Shown in pieces: positions 1 through 12,608 of a stretch of 64,000 nt of DNA; within the stretch, counting starts at the first letter, position 1, and each line of letters starts with the position of its first letter. Both the position numbers and the translations under genes were made by a program. The stretch comes from Trissonchulus latispiculum (taxonomy: Eukaryota > Nematoda > Enoplea > Enoplida > Ironidae), in assembly GCA_030248195.1 (NCBI GenBank), contig JASAND010017982.1, positions 1-64,000 on the forward strand. Direction: 5' to 3'. The notes under the pieces were generated by a model that ran no database searches, was not told the origin of the DNA, and was given only the letters and a program-made list of their open reading frames with translations.

Positions 1-521
1 AAGAGAAAAGGTTAGAACTGATAGGTACCAATTCAAGACCATACATATAGGCCAATAAGTGACATAATATGATACATGCATAAAATATCCTTGGGTTGCA
101 ATTACCCTGTACATACTTGATATTTAAAATTGAGGATACGATGGATAACACATGTGAATCACTCACTACGATGTGCTACAGACACAGTCATACAAGTTAG
201 GTGCATTCACTCGCTGACCACTCTCTGCCAGACTGATACTAGTATTCGGCCGGGCGTCGTCAGTGGCGTACCGACATACTAGTTGCAGCTTTTGGTGTTT
301 TGAGCCCCCTGATTGAAAAGGAATTGAAAATCGTTTCTGCCCTGTGGTCCCATTCACACGTGTTGTTTAGTGTTTACATGCAAACAAAAAACATAGACCC
401 TGACCTCATTGCTGAGACAGGTAAGAGTAAAGTAGAGAGTATTTCCAGGCAAGCCTGGTAAGTAGTATGCACAAGGCGTAATATATATCTTGAAATAAGT
501 CCAAATAAATACCATACATTC

Positions 522-1162
522 TTAATTAGTTAGTAAATAATGTGTTCTTACGTTATTTTCATCAATGATAAGTTGGAATTTTTCTTTGATCCATGTTTGT
601 TGTTTAAGTGTTTTGTCTAAGCTGCGTAAGAACATCTTCTTTGAATGTCCTCTATTCAGACAAGTTTCAAATAGATCTTTATAGTTTTTTCTGAGATGAA
701 TTAATTTGTCATTTATTTCACAGATTCGTGTTAATTGACAGATTATTGTATTTTTCATGATTTTACTGGATATATTAGAGTCTGCGGGAGGGAATTTGTA
801 AGTACAAAAATCGAAATCTTCCCTTTTGTCATACATTTTAGTAGTGAAAGTTGCATTAGAGATACTTATGTTTAAGTCTAGTACATTAGCTTCTTTATTA
901 CTTGAATTAACTTTATTTAGTTCTAAATCTGGGGGATAAATTTTAGTTTGATTTCTTTCCAGGACGTTGTGGTCATTAATGGTTGTGATGTGATATCATC
1001 AATGTATCTATATACGTAGATAAGAAACTCAGCCAGGTGTGAATTATCTTTGTCGGTTATAAATTTATGCTCAAAATAGTTTAAGGTTAGATTAGCTATA
1101 GTTGGGGCAGCATTTGTTCCCATTGGTATACCAATTTGTTGAAGAAACAATTTGTTGCCCAT
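522..1162 (-). pseudogene. Reverse transcriptase fragment, left-arm copy (frameshifted)
   Basis: This is the mirror copy of the right-arm RT fragment at 12609–13241. Read on the minus strand it keeps the GIPMGTN segment and the YRYIDDI active-site motif, then loses frame just after the motif where the left arm has five extra bases. The rest (YDKREDFDF and the C-terminal helical region) is open in another frame down to position 522. It lacks the RT N-terminal fingers, so it is a dead fragment even apart from the frameshift. It reads toward the outer end of the palindrome. Confidence 0.85.
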
Positions 1163-1179
1163 ACAAGAACAAAAAGTGC

Positions 1180-1345
1180 TCCTTCGTCGCATGTAAAATA
1201 CATATGAGTCTTCGTACGCAGGTTGTACATAAGCAAAAACTAGCCTGTAAAATACATATGAGTTCTGTATGGAGGTTGTAAATAAAGGAAAAACAAGTTG
1301 CAACCGCTTAACATATGAGCCTGTCCTACAACGAGGCTCATATTG
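1180..1345. repeat. Terminal module, copy 1 (left arm)
   Basis: It holds two diverged copies of a roughly 60-base motif (GTAAAATACATATGAGT…AGGTTGTA) and ends with a run reading CTCATATTGGCG, the complement of CGCCAATATGAG. Related modules lie at about 1738–1960 and at 3138–3175 plus 3590–3760 in this arm, with mirror copies in the other arm. It directly abuts the RT fragment, so the RT was truncated at, or recombined with, this repeat. Confidence 0.7.
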
Positions 1346-1737
1346 GCGTATAGTCATAATACAAATAATTTGCAAATATATATATTTACTTTTATATAAA
1401 TACATATATACTGCATAAAGCTTTCGTTACAAATTATCCTTCACATAGCTTGTTGATCAGTCATTATAGTGTGCATATACTCAATACGGTGCGCCATGAG
1501 GCGCTCTGACTCACAGCTAGTGGGAACGCATTCTGCGTGTGTATGTGAAAGTGTTTCGAGAATGCATTGGAAGTGTGCCATAGTGTTTCATGACTATATC
1601 AGGTTATGTACAGTTCAGCTTGAGCAGTCGTAGTCCACTTCAGTCCATTTCTTCTGGGCCACAGCGTCTATTCATCTTTCCGTAATGTGGATGAAGCTGA
1701 GGTTCTTTAATGAGGCTTTAATGTGGAATGCACTGTG

Positions 1738-1960
1738 ACGCCAATATGAGCCTCGTTGTAGGACAGACTCATATAGTTAAGCGGTTGCAACTTGTTTTCC
1801 TTAATTTACAACCTGGCCTCCCTACGGAACTCATACGTATTTTAGAGGCTAGTTTTTGCTGTCTTCTGGCACAACCAGCCTTCGAAGACTCATATGTATT
1901 TTACATGCGTTGAAGGAGCACTTTTTGTTCTTGTTTTCTATTATTTTATATATGTATGCT
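1738..1960. repeat. Terminal module, copy 2 (left arm), with an empty hAT site
   Basis: It opens with GCCAATATGAGCCTCG and continues through GGTTGCAACTTG at about 1782–1793. The octamer GTTGCAAC is present once and uninterrupted here; in the third module the same octamer is split and duplicated around a hAT MITE (3190–3580). An ATT-rich microsatellite at about 1975–2013 follows. Confidence 0.75.
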
Positions 1961-3137
1961 CATGAAGGTATTTTATTATTATTTATAATTATTATTATTA
2001 TTATTTATTATTTTATTATTTTCCGGGTCGGAGGTGCTGTAGTGACAATCTTAGTTTCGATTTCGTTACTTTCATTTACCTGTACGGGTATTTTTTACTG
2101 GGCGAAGTGCAAATAACTTTGTATAAAGGCTTTACTATGAACTTTTACCTCCGACAATTTTAGCAAAATGTTCAAACCCCTTGAATAACGTTGGCTAAGG
2201 CTGGAAAAACTTCAAAAAATAGTATAAACAAATGGCAGGTAATGCAAAAACCAAAACATGGAAGTCATAATTTGGTCATTTTAAAGCATTTGACTTTTAT
2301 TTCGAACCGCTTGCGGAGAAATTTCGAAAATCAGTGTTAAAATTACATTAAAAATGGAAAATTGGCTTTGGGACGCCTTATCGCTTGAAGCCTTTCCAAT
2401 TACTGCGCGGTTTTGGCATCATTTTGTTCGCCTCGACTTCTTCTACATTTTAGATAAGTTTCCTTCGATTTTAGCCAAAGAAACTAATGCTAGCTGGTGG
2501 AAACCGCTTCCAATCGCCACCTTCATTCCAAGTTGGACTGCGGGGCAACTTAGAATTTTAACTTGGGACGACACGTTTATTGTCGTAGTGCACTAAACCG
2601 CTTTGAATATATAGCAAAAGCGCTGTAGTTCCATGGTGCCCCGGAGCTCGCAGTATCGATAATGCATAATTTTGTCATATTGGTCAGGGCTATTATGAAT
2701 GGCAGCATTTCTACCAAAATTTTTGTTCCAAGTTGCACCACCCCCTATATACGTATATTACTTTTATATAAATACATACTGCATAAAGCTTTTCATTACA
2801 AATTGTCCTTCACATAGCTTGTTGATCAGTCATTATAGTGTGCATATGCTCAATAGGCGCTCTGACTCACAGCCAGGTGGGAACGCATTCTGCGTGTGTA
2901 TAATGTGAAAGTGTTTTGAGAATGCATTAGGTGTACCGTGTACCACAGCGTATCGCGAAATATTAGGTGTGCCATAGTGTTTCAGGAAACATCAGGTTGC
3001 ATGTATATACAGTTCAGCTTGAGCAGTCGTAGTTCACTTCAGTCCATTTCTTCTGGGCCACAAAGTCTATTCATTTTTCCTTAATGTGGATGAAGATGAG
3101 GTTCTTTAATGAGGCTTTAATGTGGAATGCACTGTGA

Positions 3138-3760
3138 CGCCAATATGAGCCTCGTTGTAGGACAGGCTCATAAGTTACGCGGTTGCAACCACTGGCGGAT
3201 CCAGGATTTCGTGACGGGGGGTCGGTAGGACTTTTCCAGCGGGGGGGGGGGGGTCTGTGTTGAAGAAATCTTTTGTTTTTGCAATAAAATCGGCCTTCGG
3301 ATCCTTAATTCTTTCTATACTGAAGAACTGAACAAATTGTTTAAAATTCTTGACATTTTTAGGCAAAAATGGTTATTTTTTCCGAAAAATCGGATGGATT
3401 TCAAGCTTTTTCTTCACAAATACAATAAATATGCGGTTAAGAAGTAGAAAATTCGCGCCGAGGGCGCGAAATTTTTTGGTTTTTTGCCCTTTTTCCTCTT
3501 TCTCTCCTTAATTTTTCCTACCTTCGAATCGCGACGGGGGAGGGCGGCCGCCCCCCCGCCCCCCCCTGGATCCGCCCCTGGTTGCAACTTGTTTTCCTCA
3601 ATTTACAACCTCCCTACGGAACTCATATGTATTTTACAGACTATTTTTTGCTTATGTACAACCTGCCTACGAAGACTCATATGTATTTTACATGCGACGA
3701 AGGAGCACTTTTTGTTCTTGTTTTCTATTATTTTATATATGTATGCTCCTGAAGCTAATA
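3138..3760. repeat. Terminal module, copy 3 (left arm), split by a hAT MITE
   Basis: The same module as at 1738–1960, starting GCCAATATGAGCCTCG, interrupted at GTTGCAAC by the 391-bp MITE at 3190–3580 and resuming at 3589 with TTGTTTTCCTC and the two GTAAAATACATATGAGT-type motifs. The mirror copy in the right arm is at about 10050–10665. Confidence 0.75.
3190..3580. mobile_element. hAT-type MITE, left-arm copy, 8-bp TSD GTTGCAAC
   Basis: The termini CACTGGCGGATCCAGG and CCTGGATCCGCCCCTG are imperfect inverted repeats. The direct repeat GTTGCAAC flanks the element exactly (3182–3189 and 3581–3588). An 8-bp duplication is characteristic of hAT transposases. The interior has long G and C runs and no coding frame, so it is non-autonomous. 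It is the same family as 10222–10609 and 17594–17993. Confidence 0.88.
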
Positions 3761-3837
3761 TCTTTATCTTTCAACTTTTTTTATTTTTCAGATATCTTTC
3801 AACAGTAGCAAGCAAGCCAACCACAGCACTCCACAAC

Positions 3838-4390
3838 CAGTTTGCGCATGCAGTTCTATGACAAATGTTGCTCAGCTCGCTCAGGGCTTTCATTTGGTAC
3901 CAAATTTGACCACTTTTGAAAAATTTCATTTTTGACCGAAAATCGCTTAAGTCCCAACCTAACCCCATCCCACCACAGCACTCTACAGCACTTTTAGCAT
4001 GCAGTTCTATGACAAAAGTTGCTCAGCTCGCTCAGGGCTTTCACTTGGTACCAAATTTGACCACTTTTGAAAAATTTCATTTTTGACCGAAAATCGCTTA
4101 AGTCCCAACCTAACCCCATCCCACCACAGCACTCTACAGCCACTTTGAGCATGCAGTTCTATGACAAAATTTGCTCAGCTCGCTGAGGGCTTTCATTTGA
4201 TACCAAATTTGACCACTTTTAAAAAATTTTATTTTTGACCGAAAATCGCCAAGTCCCCACCCAACCCCACCACAGCACTCTACAGCCACTTTGAGCATGC
4301 AGTTCTATGACAAAAGTTGCTCAGCTCGCTGAAGGTTTTCATTTGATACCAAATTTGACCACTTTTGGAAAATTTCATTTTTGACCCCAT
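3838..4390. repeat. Satellite array, left arm, outer block (~4 units)
   Basis: Tandem units of about 130–145 bases. Each contains GCATGCAGTTCTATGACAAA, then GCTCAGCTCGCT, TTTGACCACTTTTG, TTTTTGACCGAAAATCGC, and a C-rich stretch ending CCACAGCACTCTACAGC. Units vary by small indels. The mirror array is at 9415–9990. Confidence 0.88.
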
Positions 4391-4429
4391 GACCTCCCAC
4401 CGACCTGACCCTCCAGATGGCAAAGTGGA

Positions 4430-4800
4430 ACCAGCACAGCAAGATAGGTGGGTCAGACGGCAAAACGGATGCCAGGAATGAGCTGGACGCACCAGAAAAC
4501 CCCTATAGACAATGTTTTGAGAGGCTATGTACAGCCCTATATGGTGTTCCCGGAAGTCGGTACCGACCGGACCCTCCAGACGGCAAAGTGGAACCAGCAC
4601 AGCAAGATGGGTGGGTCAGACGGCAAAACGGACACCGGGAATGAGCTGGGCGCACCAGAAAGCCCTTATAGACAAAGTTTGGAGAGGCAAAGTAAAGCCT
4701 ACTATGGACCTCCAGGAAGCGGTTACCGAACTGACCCCTCAGACGGTCAAGTGAAACCAGCCCAGCAACTTGGGCTACTCGGGCAGCAAAACTGATAGCG
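4430..4800. repeat. ~164-bp tandem repeat, left arm
   Basis: Two full units and part of a third, marked by GGGTCAGACGGCAAAACGGA and CGCACCAGAAA (starts near 4438 and 4602). The period is not a multiple of three, and the open frames crossing it read different frames in successive units, so it is unlikely to encode protein. The mirror copy is at about 8995–9365. A diverged relative lies at about 31370–31530. Confidence 0.8.
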
Positions 4801-5619
4801 GGAATCGATTCTTCGTCTCAAAAAACCTTTGTATGCAAAATTTGAGCCACCCATGTAGCAAAATAAGCGAAAAAATTAAGTTCAAAGTTCGACCCAAAAT
4901 TCACCAACGTTGGCCGGCCAGTACCGAAAAATTACGCACAGAGACGGAAAATCATATAGCATTTGAACGACCCCGATATGTGTACTGTTTAACCATATAG
5001 TCAGTATTACCCCATATATAGCCCAATCTGACTTATTAAGGCGCCTTTGAAGCATACTTTTTGGCCATTTTAGCGTTTTGGCCGACTTTGGCCCCCAGCC
5101 AAAAATTTTTTTCCGGCTCTGGGAGGCATAAAAACTAGCTTATTTTCTTATTTTCGATTTGTACTACAAGAATATACAATGGGTTTCATAGGCAAAAATT
5201 TTTCTATCTGTAGTTATTCAAGCTACAAAACCCCCTTATGAGACATCAAAAGCGAGAAACCGGAAAAAAACATCACTCTCGTAAGCGATTTTTGGCATAA
5301 CTTTTTAACGGAAAGTGGTAAGGGGATGAAACTTCGCCCACATACTAAACTCGACACGTACAATTTTTTGCGCACATAATCTGCGCACAATCTGCGCAGG
5401 AATCTGCGCAGCCTTGTTTTACACGGTCATTCGACCATTTTCACTCATATTATAGGGGTCGCTACCGCGACCCCTATGATATATATAGATATATATATAT
5501 ATACAAGTAACAAAATGCTCCGCACAAAGGGGGATAATATGTGTGTTCGTGTTGGGCCTATGTCTGTCGTTTAAATTCCGGTTGAGAAAGCAAGTATATA
5601 AATCCGACACAGCAAGTTT
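4801..5619. other. Left-arm interior without recognised coding
   Basis: Non-coding arm sequence. It includes a perfect 26-base hairpin (ATAGGGGTCGC / GCGACCCCTAT, 5452–5477) followed by an AT microsatellite to about 5505. A diverged relative of this interior occurs at 30850–31020 outside the palindrome (shared GTTAAAAAGTT and CTGCGCAGATT motifs). Confidence 0.7.
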
Positions 5620-6293
5620 GGGTGGGTGGTTCTATGGCGAAAGTTGTTCAGTTCGACGCGGGCCTTCATTTGACTCGAAATTTGACCACTTTTGAAAATT
5701 TTAATTTTGACCCAAAATCGCCTAAGTCCCCACCCCACCCCACCACAGCCACTTTAGGTACGCACTTCTATGACAAAAGTTGCTCAGTTCGATGCGGGCT
5801 TTCATTTGGTACCAAATTTGACCACTTTTGAAAATTTTAATTTTTGACCCAAAATCGCCTAAGTCCCCACCCCCACCCCACCACAGGCCTCTACAGCCAC
5901 TTTAGGTGCGCACTTCTATGACAAAAGTTGCTCAGTTCGATGCGGGCTTTCATTTGGTACCAAATTTGACCACTTTTGAAAATTTTAATTTTTGACCCAA
6001 AATCGCCTAAGTCCCCACCCCCACCCCACCACAGCCCTCTACAGCCACTTTAGGTACGCACTTCTATGACAAAAGTTGCTCAGATCGATGCTTTGACCAC
6101 TTTTGAAAATTTTTTAATTTTTGACCCAAAATCGCCTAAGTCCCCACCCCACCCACCACGAGCCTCTACAGCCACTTTAGGTGCGCACTTCTATGACAAA
6201 AGTTGCTCAGTTCGATGCGGGCTTTCATTTGGTACCAAATTTGACCACTTTTGAAAATTTTAATTTATGACCCAAAATCGCCTAAGTCCCCAC
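5620..6293. repeat. Satellite array, left arm, inner block (~5 units)
   Basis: The same satellite as the outer block but a distinct subtype (GCGCACTTCTATGACAAAAG, GTTCGATGCGGGCTTTCATT, TTTTGACCCAAAATCGCCTA). One unit near 6085–6100 is shortened. The mirror array is at 7514–8190. Confidence 0.88.
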
Positions 6294-6696
6294 CTGGCTT
6301 ACTTCTAGGCCAAAATTTATGGGGGGGGGGGCGATATGGGGGGGGGGGCTCGACGAAGCCCCCCCCATCGATGGGGGGGGCTCAACGAAAATTGGGGGGG
6401 CATATTTTTTTAAAAAATTTTTGGTTTTTTGCGTAAAAAATGCTAAAAATCGCTAAAAAATAACTAATTTTGGGTGTTTTTTAAGCTAAAATAGGGGAAA
6501 TTTAGGCCACAATCCGGCGAAGCCTTAAAAATGTTTGAACAATTTGGCTGAATATGGTATAAAATGTCAATGTTTGGGGTTAGGGGGGGGGAGGTCGGAA
6601 TTTATGGGGGGGCTTTTTATGGGGGGGGGGGGGGCTCCTCTGGGAGGTCGCCGAATGGGGGGGCCCCTACCTCCCCCCCCAGTAGAAGTAAGCCAG
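6294..6696. mobile_element. G-run MITE (CTGGC family), left-arm copy
   Basis: It begins CTGGCTTACTTCTAGG and ends with the inverted AGTAGAAGTAAGCCAG. Long G runs lie inside both termini, and the AT-rich middle repeats the motif CGCTAAAAA. No coding frame. The mirror copy is 7100–7513. Similar layouts occur at 22888–23192 and 27560–27945. Confidence 0.78.
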
Positions 6697-6904
6697 CCTA
6701 CCCCCACCCCACCCAGCCCTCTACTGCCACTTTGGTTCGCACATCTACAAAAAGTTGCTCAACGCATGTGGTTTCATTTGTACCAAATTGTCACTTTTGA
6801 CGACATTTGATTTTTGACCAAGATTAAGCACGACCCCGCCCCTCTAAAGAACCTAAGGTGCGCACCTGTTATTTTTACTGGGGGGGGTGCCCCCCTAATA
6901 GAGC

Positions 6905-7099
6905 GGTGCGTACCTAAGGTGGCTGTAGAGGGCTGTAGTGGGGTGGGGTGGGGACTTAGGCGATTTTGGGTCAAAAATAAAATTTTTCAAAAGTGGTCAA
7001 ATTTGGTACCAAATGAAAGCCCGCATCGATCTGAGCAACTTTTGTCATAGAAGTGCGTACCTAAAGTGGCTGTAGAGGGCTGTGGTGGGGTGGGGTGGG
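6905..7099. repeat. Satellite unit next to the palindrome centre
   Basis: One unit and a fraction of the satellite in inverted orientation. Its left-arm partner (about 6700–6848) is clearly more diverged than the rest of the arms, so pairing is weakest just beside the centre. Confidence 0.75.
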
Positions 7100-7513
7100 C
7101 TGGCTTACTTCTACTGGGGGGGGGGTGGGGGGCTCCCCCAATTCGGCGACCTCCCCCCCCCCCATTCGAGGAGCCCCCCCCCCCATAAAAAGCCCCCCCC
7201 CCCATAAATTCCGACCTCCCCCCCCATAACCCCAAAAATTGCCATTTTTTGCCATTTTTAGCCAAAATTTTCAAAAATTTTTCCGGCTTCGCCGGATTTT
7301 TACCTAAATTTCCACTATTTTAGCTTAAAAACACCCAAAATTAGTTATTTTTTAGCGATTTTTAGCATTTTTTACGCAAAAAAACCTAAAAATTTGTCAA
7401 AAAATATGCCCCCCCCCATTTTCGGTGAGCCCCCCCCCATCGATGGGGGGGGCTTCGTCGAGCCCCCCCCCATATCGCCCCCCCCCATAAATTTTGGCCT
7501 AGAAGTAAGCCAG
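7100..7513. mobile_element. G-run MITE (CTGGC family), right-arm copy
   Basis: Mirror copy of 6294–6696, with termini CTGGCTTACTTCTACT and GGCCTAGAAGTAAGCCAG. Homopolymer lengths differ from the left copy, as expected from slippage or sequencing error in G/C runs. Confidence 0.78.
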
Positions 7514-8190
7514 GTGGGGACTTAGGCGATTTTGGGTCATAAATTAAAATTTTCAAAAGTGGTCAAATTTGGTACCAAATGAAAGCCCGCATCGAACTGA
7601 GCAACTTTTGTCATAGAAGTGCGCACCTAAAGTGGCTGTAGAGGCCTGTGGTGGGGTGGGGTGGGGACTTAGGCGATTTTGGGTCAAAAATTAAAATTTT
7701 CAAAAGTGGTCAAAGCATCGATCTGAGCAACTTTTGTCATAGAAGTGCGTACCTAAAGTGGCTGTAGAGGGCTGTGGTGGGGTGGGGTGGGGACTTAGGC
7801 GATTTTGGGTCAAAAATTAAAATTTTCAAAAGTGGTCAAATTTGGTACCAAATGAAAGCCCGCATCGAACTGAGCAACTTTTGTCATAGAAGTGCGCACC
7901 TAAAGTGGCTGTAGAGGCCTGTGGTGGGGTGGGGTGGGGACTTAGGCGATTTTGGGTCAAAAATTAAAATTTTCAAAAGTGGTCAAATTTGGTACCAAAT
8001 GAAAGCCCGCATCGAACTGAGCAACTTTTGTCATAGAAGTGCGTACCTAAAGTGGCTGTAGTGGGGTGGGGTGGGGACTTAGGCGATTTTGGGTCAAAAA
8101 TTAAAATTTTCAAAAGTGGTCAAATTTCGAGTCAAATGAAGGCCCGCATCGAACTGAACAACTTTCGCCATAGAACCACCCACCCAAACT
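7514..8190. repeat. Satellite array, right arm, inner block
   Basis: Reverse complement of the 5620–6293 array, with the same subtype markers and the same shortened unit (near 7700–7725). Confidence 0.88.
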
Positions 8191-8994
8191 TGCTGTGTCG
8201 GATTTATATACTTGCTTTCTCAACCGGAATTTAAACGACAGACATAGGCCCAACACACATATTATCCCCTTTTGTGCGGAGCATTTTTGTTACTTGTATA
8301 TATATATATATCTATATATATCATAGGGGTCGCGGTAGCGACCCCTATAATATGAGTGAAAATGGTCGAATGACCGTGTAAAACAAGGCTGCGCAGATTC
8401 CTGCGCAGATTGTGCGCAGATTATGTGCGCAAAAAATTGTACGTGTCGAGTTTAGTATGTGGGCGAAGTTTCATCCCCTTACCACTTTCCGTTAAAAAGT
8501 TATGCCAAAAATCGCTTACGAGAGTGATGTTTTTTTCCGGTTTCTCGCTTTTGATGTCTCATAAGGGGGTTTTGTAGCTTGAATAACTACAGATAGAAAA
8601 ATTTTTGCCTATGAAACCCATTGTATATTCTTGTAGTACAAATCGAAAATAAGAAAATAAGCTAGTTTTTATGCCTCCCAGAGCCGGAAAAAAATTTTTG
8701 GCTGGGGGCCAAAGTCGGCCAAAACGCTAAAATGGCCAAAAAGTATGCTTCAAAGGCGCCTTAATAAGTCAGATTGGGCTATATATGGGGTAATACTGAC
8801 TATATGGTTAAACAGTACACATATCGGGGTCGTTCAAATGCTATATGATTTTCCGTCTCTGTGCGTAATTTTTCGGTACTGGCCGGCCAACGTTGGTGAA
8901 TTTTGGGTCGAACTTTGAACTTAATTTTTTCGCTTATTTTGCTACATGGGTGGCTCAAATTTTGCATACAAAGGTTTTTTGAGACGAAGAATCG
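8191..8994. other. Right-arm interior without recognised coding
   Basis: Mirror of 4801–5619, including the AT microsatellite and the GGGGTCGCGGTAGCGACCCC hairpin near 8325–8347. Confidence 0.7.
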
Positions 8995-9365
8995 ATTCCC
9001 GCTATCAGTTTTGCTGCCCGAGTAGCCCAAGTTGCTGGGCTGGTTTCACTTGACCGTCTGAGGGGTCAGTTCGGTAACCGCTTCCTGGAGGTCCATAGTA
9101 GGCTTTACTTTGCCTCTCCAAACTTTGTCTATAAGGGCTTTCTGGTGCGCCCAGCTCATTCCCGGTGTCCGTTTTGCCGTCTGACCCACCCATCTTGCTG
9201 TGCTGGTTCCACTTTGCCGTCTGGATGGTCCGGTCGGTACCGACTTCCGGGAGCACCATATAGGGCTGTACATAGCCTCTCAAAACATTGTCTATAGGGG
9301 TTTTCTGGTGCGTCCAGCTCATTCCTGGCATCCGTTTTGCCGTCTGACCCACCTATCTTGCTGTG
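8995..9365. repeat. ~164-bp tandem repeat, right arm
   Basis: Reverse complement of 4430–4800, differing at a few bases (for example GATGGTCCGG here where the left arm implies GAGGGTCCGG). Confidence 0.8.
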
Positions 9366-9414
9366 CTGGTTCCACTTTGCCATCTGGAGGGGGTCAGGTC
9401 GGTGGGAGGTCATG

Positions 9415-9990
9415 GGGTCAAAAATGAAATTTTCCAAAAGTGGTCAAATTTGGTATCAAATGAAAACCTTCAGCGAGCTGAGCAAATTTTGTCATAGAAC
9501 TGCATGCTCAAAGTGGCTGTAGAGTGCTGTGGTGGGGTTGGGTGGGGACTTGGCGATTTTCGGTCAAAAATAAAATTTTTTAAAAGTGGTCAAATTTGGT
9601 ATCAAATGAAAGCCCTCAGCGAGCTGAGCAAATTTTGTCATAGAACTGCATGCTCAAAGTGGCTGTAGAGTGCTGTGGTGGGATGGGGTTAGGTTGGGAC
9701 TTAAGCGATTTTCGGTCAAAAATGAAATTTTTCAAAAGTGGTCAAATTTGGTACCAAGTGAAAGCCCTGAGCGAGCTGAGCAACTTTTGTCATAGAACTG
9801 CATGCTCAAAGTGCTGTAGAGTGCTGTGGTGGGATGGGGTTAGGTTGGGACTTAAGCGATTTTCGGTCAAAAATGAAATTTTTCAAAAGTGGTCAAATTT
9901 GGTACCAAATGAAAGCCCTGAGCGAGCTGAGCAACATTTGTCATAGAACTGCATGCGCAAACTGGTTGTGGAGTGCTGTGGTTGGCTTGC
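9415..9990. repeat. Satellite array, right arm, outer block
   Basis: Reverse complement of the 3838–4390 array. It ends next to the terminal module that resumes at about 10050. Confidence 0.88.
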
Positions 9991-10221
9991 TTGCTACTGT
10001 TGAAAGATATCTGAAAAATAAAAAAAGTTGAAAGATAAAGATATTAGCTTCAGGAGCATACATATATAAAATAATAGAAAACAAGAACAAAAAGTGCTCC
10101 TTCGTCGCATGTAAAATACATATGAGTCTTCGTAGGCAGGTTGTACATAAGCAAAAAATAGTCTGTAAAATACATATGAGTTCCGTAGGGAGGTTGTAAA
10201 TTGAGGAAAACAAGTTGCAAC

Positions 10222-10609
10222 CAGGGGCGGATCCAGGGGGGGGCGGGGGCGGCCGCCCTCCCCCGTCGCGATTCGAAGGTAGGAAAAATTAAGGAGAGAA
10301 AGAGGAAAAAGGGCAAAAAACCAAAAAATTTCGCGCCTTCGGCGCGAATTTTCTACTTCTTAACCGCATATTTATTGTATTTGTGAAGAAAAAGCTTGAA
10401 ATCCATCCGATTTTTCGGAAAAAATAACCATTTTTGCCTAAAAATGTCAAGAATTTTAAACAATTTGTTCAGTTCTTCAGTATAGAAAGAATTAAGGATC
10501 CGAAGGCCGATTTTATTGCAAAAACAAAAGATTTCTTCAACACAGACCCCCCCCCCCGCTGGAAAAGTCCTACCGACCCCCCCGTCACGAAATCCTGGAT
10601 CCGCCAGTG
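10222..10609. mobile_element. hAT-type MITE, right-arm copy, 8-bp TSD GTTGCAAC
   Basis: Mirror copy of the left-arm MITE at the same site, flanked by GTTGCAAC at 10214–10221 and 10610–10617. Identical insertion points in both arms mean the MITE landed before the arms were duplicated. Confidence 0.88.
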
Positions 10610-12608
10610 GTTGCAACCGCGTAACTTATGAGCCTGTCCTACAACGAGGCTCATATTGGCGTCACAGTGCATTCCACATTAAAGCCTCATTAAAGAACCT
10701 CATCTTCATCCACATTAAGGAAAAATGAATAGACTTTGTGGCCCAGAAGAAATGGACTGAAGTGAACTACGACTGCTCAAGCTGAACTGTATATACATGC
10801 AACCTGATGTTTCCTGAAACACTATGGCACACCTAATATTTCGCGATACGCTGTGGTACACGGTACACCTAATGCATTCTCAAAACACTTTCACATTATA
10901 CACACGCAGAATGCGTTCCCACCTGGCTGTGAGTCAGAGCGCCTATTGAGCATATGCACACTATAATGACTGATCAACAAGCTATGTGAAGGACAATTTG
11001 TAATGAAAAGCTTTATGCAGTATGTATTTATATAAAAGTAATATACGTATATAGGGGGTGGTGCAACTTGGAACAAAAATTTTGGTAGAAATGCTGCCAT
11101 TCATAATAGCCCTGACTGATATAGACAAAATTATGCATTATCGATACTGCGAGCTCGGGGCTACATGGAACTACAGCGTTTTTGCTATATATTCAAAGCG
11201 TTAGTGCACTACGACAATAAACGTGTCGTCCCAAGTTAAAAATTCTAAGTTGCCCCGCAGTCCAACTTGGAATGAAGGTGGCGATTGGAAGCGGTTTCCA
11301 CCAGCTAGCATTAGTTTCTTTGGCTAAAATCGAAGGAAACTTTATCTAAAATGTAGAAGAAGTCGAGGCGAACAAAATGATACCAAAACCGCGCAGTAAT
11401 TGGAAAGGCTTCAAGCGATAAGGCGTCCCAAAGCCAATTTTCCATTTTTAATGTAATTTTAACACTGATTTTCGAAATTTCTCCGCAAGCGGTTCGAAAT
11501 AAAAGTCAAATGCTTTAAAATGACCAAATTATGACTTCCATGTTTTGGTTTTGCATTACCTGCCATTTGTTTATACTATTTTTTGAAGTTTTCCAGCCTT
11601 AGCCAACGTTATCAAGGGGTTTAAAGATTTTGCTAAAATTGTCGGTAAAAGTTCATAGTAAAGCCTTTATACAATGTTATTTGCATTCTACAGTAAAAAA
11701 TACCCATGCAGGTAAATGAAAGAACAAACGAAACTAAGATTGTCACTACAGCACCTCCGACCCGAAAATAATAAAATAATAAATAATAATAATAATATAA
11801 ATAATAATAAAATACCTTCATGAGCATACATATATAAAATAATAGAAAACAAGAACAAAAAGTGCTCCTTCGTCGCATGTAAAATACATATGAGTCTTCG
11901 TAGGCAGGTTGTACATAAGCAAAAACTAGCCTGTAAAATACATATGAGTTCCGTAGGGAGGTTGTAAATTAAGGAAAACAAGTTGCAACCGCTTAACATA
12001 TGAGCCTGTCCTACAACGAGGCTCATATTGGCGTCACAGTGCATTCCACATTAAAGCCTCATTAAAGAACCTCAGCTTCATCCACATTACGGAAAGATGA
12101 ATAGACGTTGTGGCCCAGAAGAAATGGACTGAAGTGAACTACGACTGCTCAAGCTGAACTGTACATAACCTGATGTTTCCTGAAACACTATGGCACACTT
12201 CCAATGCATTCTCGAAACACTTTCACATACACACGCAGAATGCGTTCCCACTTGGCTATGAGTCAGAGCGCCTCATGGCGCACCGTATTGAGTATATGCA
12301 CACTATAATGACTGATCAACAAGCTATGTGAAGGATAATTTGTAACGAAAAGCTTTATGCAGTATATATGTATTTATATAAAAGTAAATATATATATTTG
12401 CAAATTATTTGTATTATGACATACGCCAATATGAGCCTCGTTGTAGGACAGGCTCATATGTTAAGCGGTTGCAACTTGTTTTCCTTTATTTACAACCTCC
12501 CTACGGAACTCATATGTATTTTACAGGCTAGTTTTTGCTTATGTACAACCTGCCTACGAAGACTCATATGTATTTTACATGCGACGAAGGAGCACTTTTT
12601 GTTCTTGT

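Noticed and set aside
923..1405. A 160-codon minus-strand frame in the left arm as one protein
   Set aside because: It fuses repeat sequence to the RT fragment, then leaves the RT frame after the active-site motif. Only the RT part is meaningful.
4417..4795. Repetitive Gly/Pro/Gln-rich frames as a structural protein
   Set aside because: The tandem period is about 164 bases, not a multiple of three, and successive units are read in different frames. The mirrored copy does the same.
3838..9990. The spaced repeats as a CRISPR array
   Set aside because: The units are ~135-bp satellites without unique spacers, in a eukaryotic repeat context.
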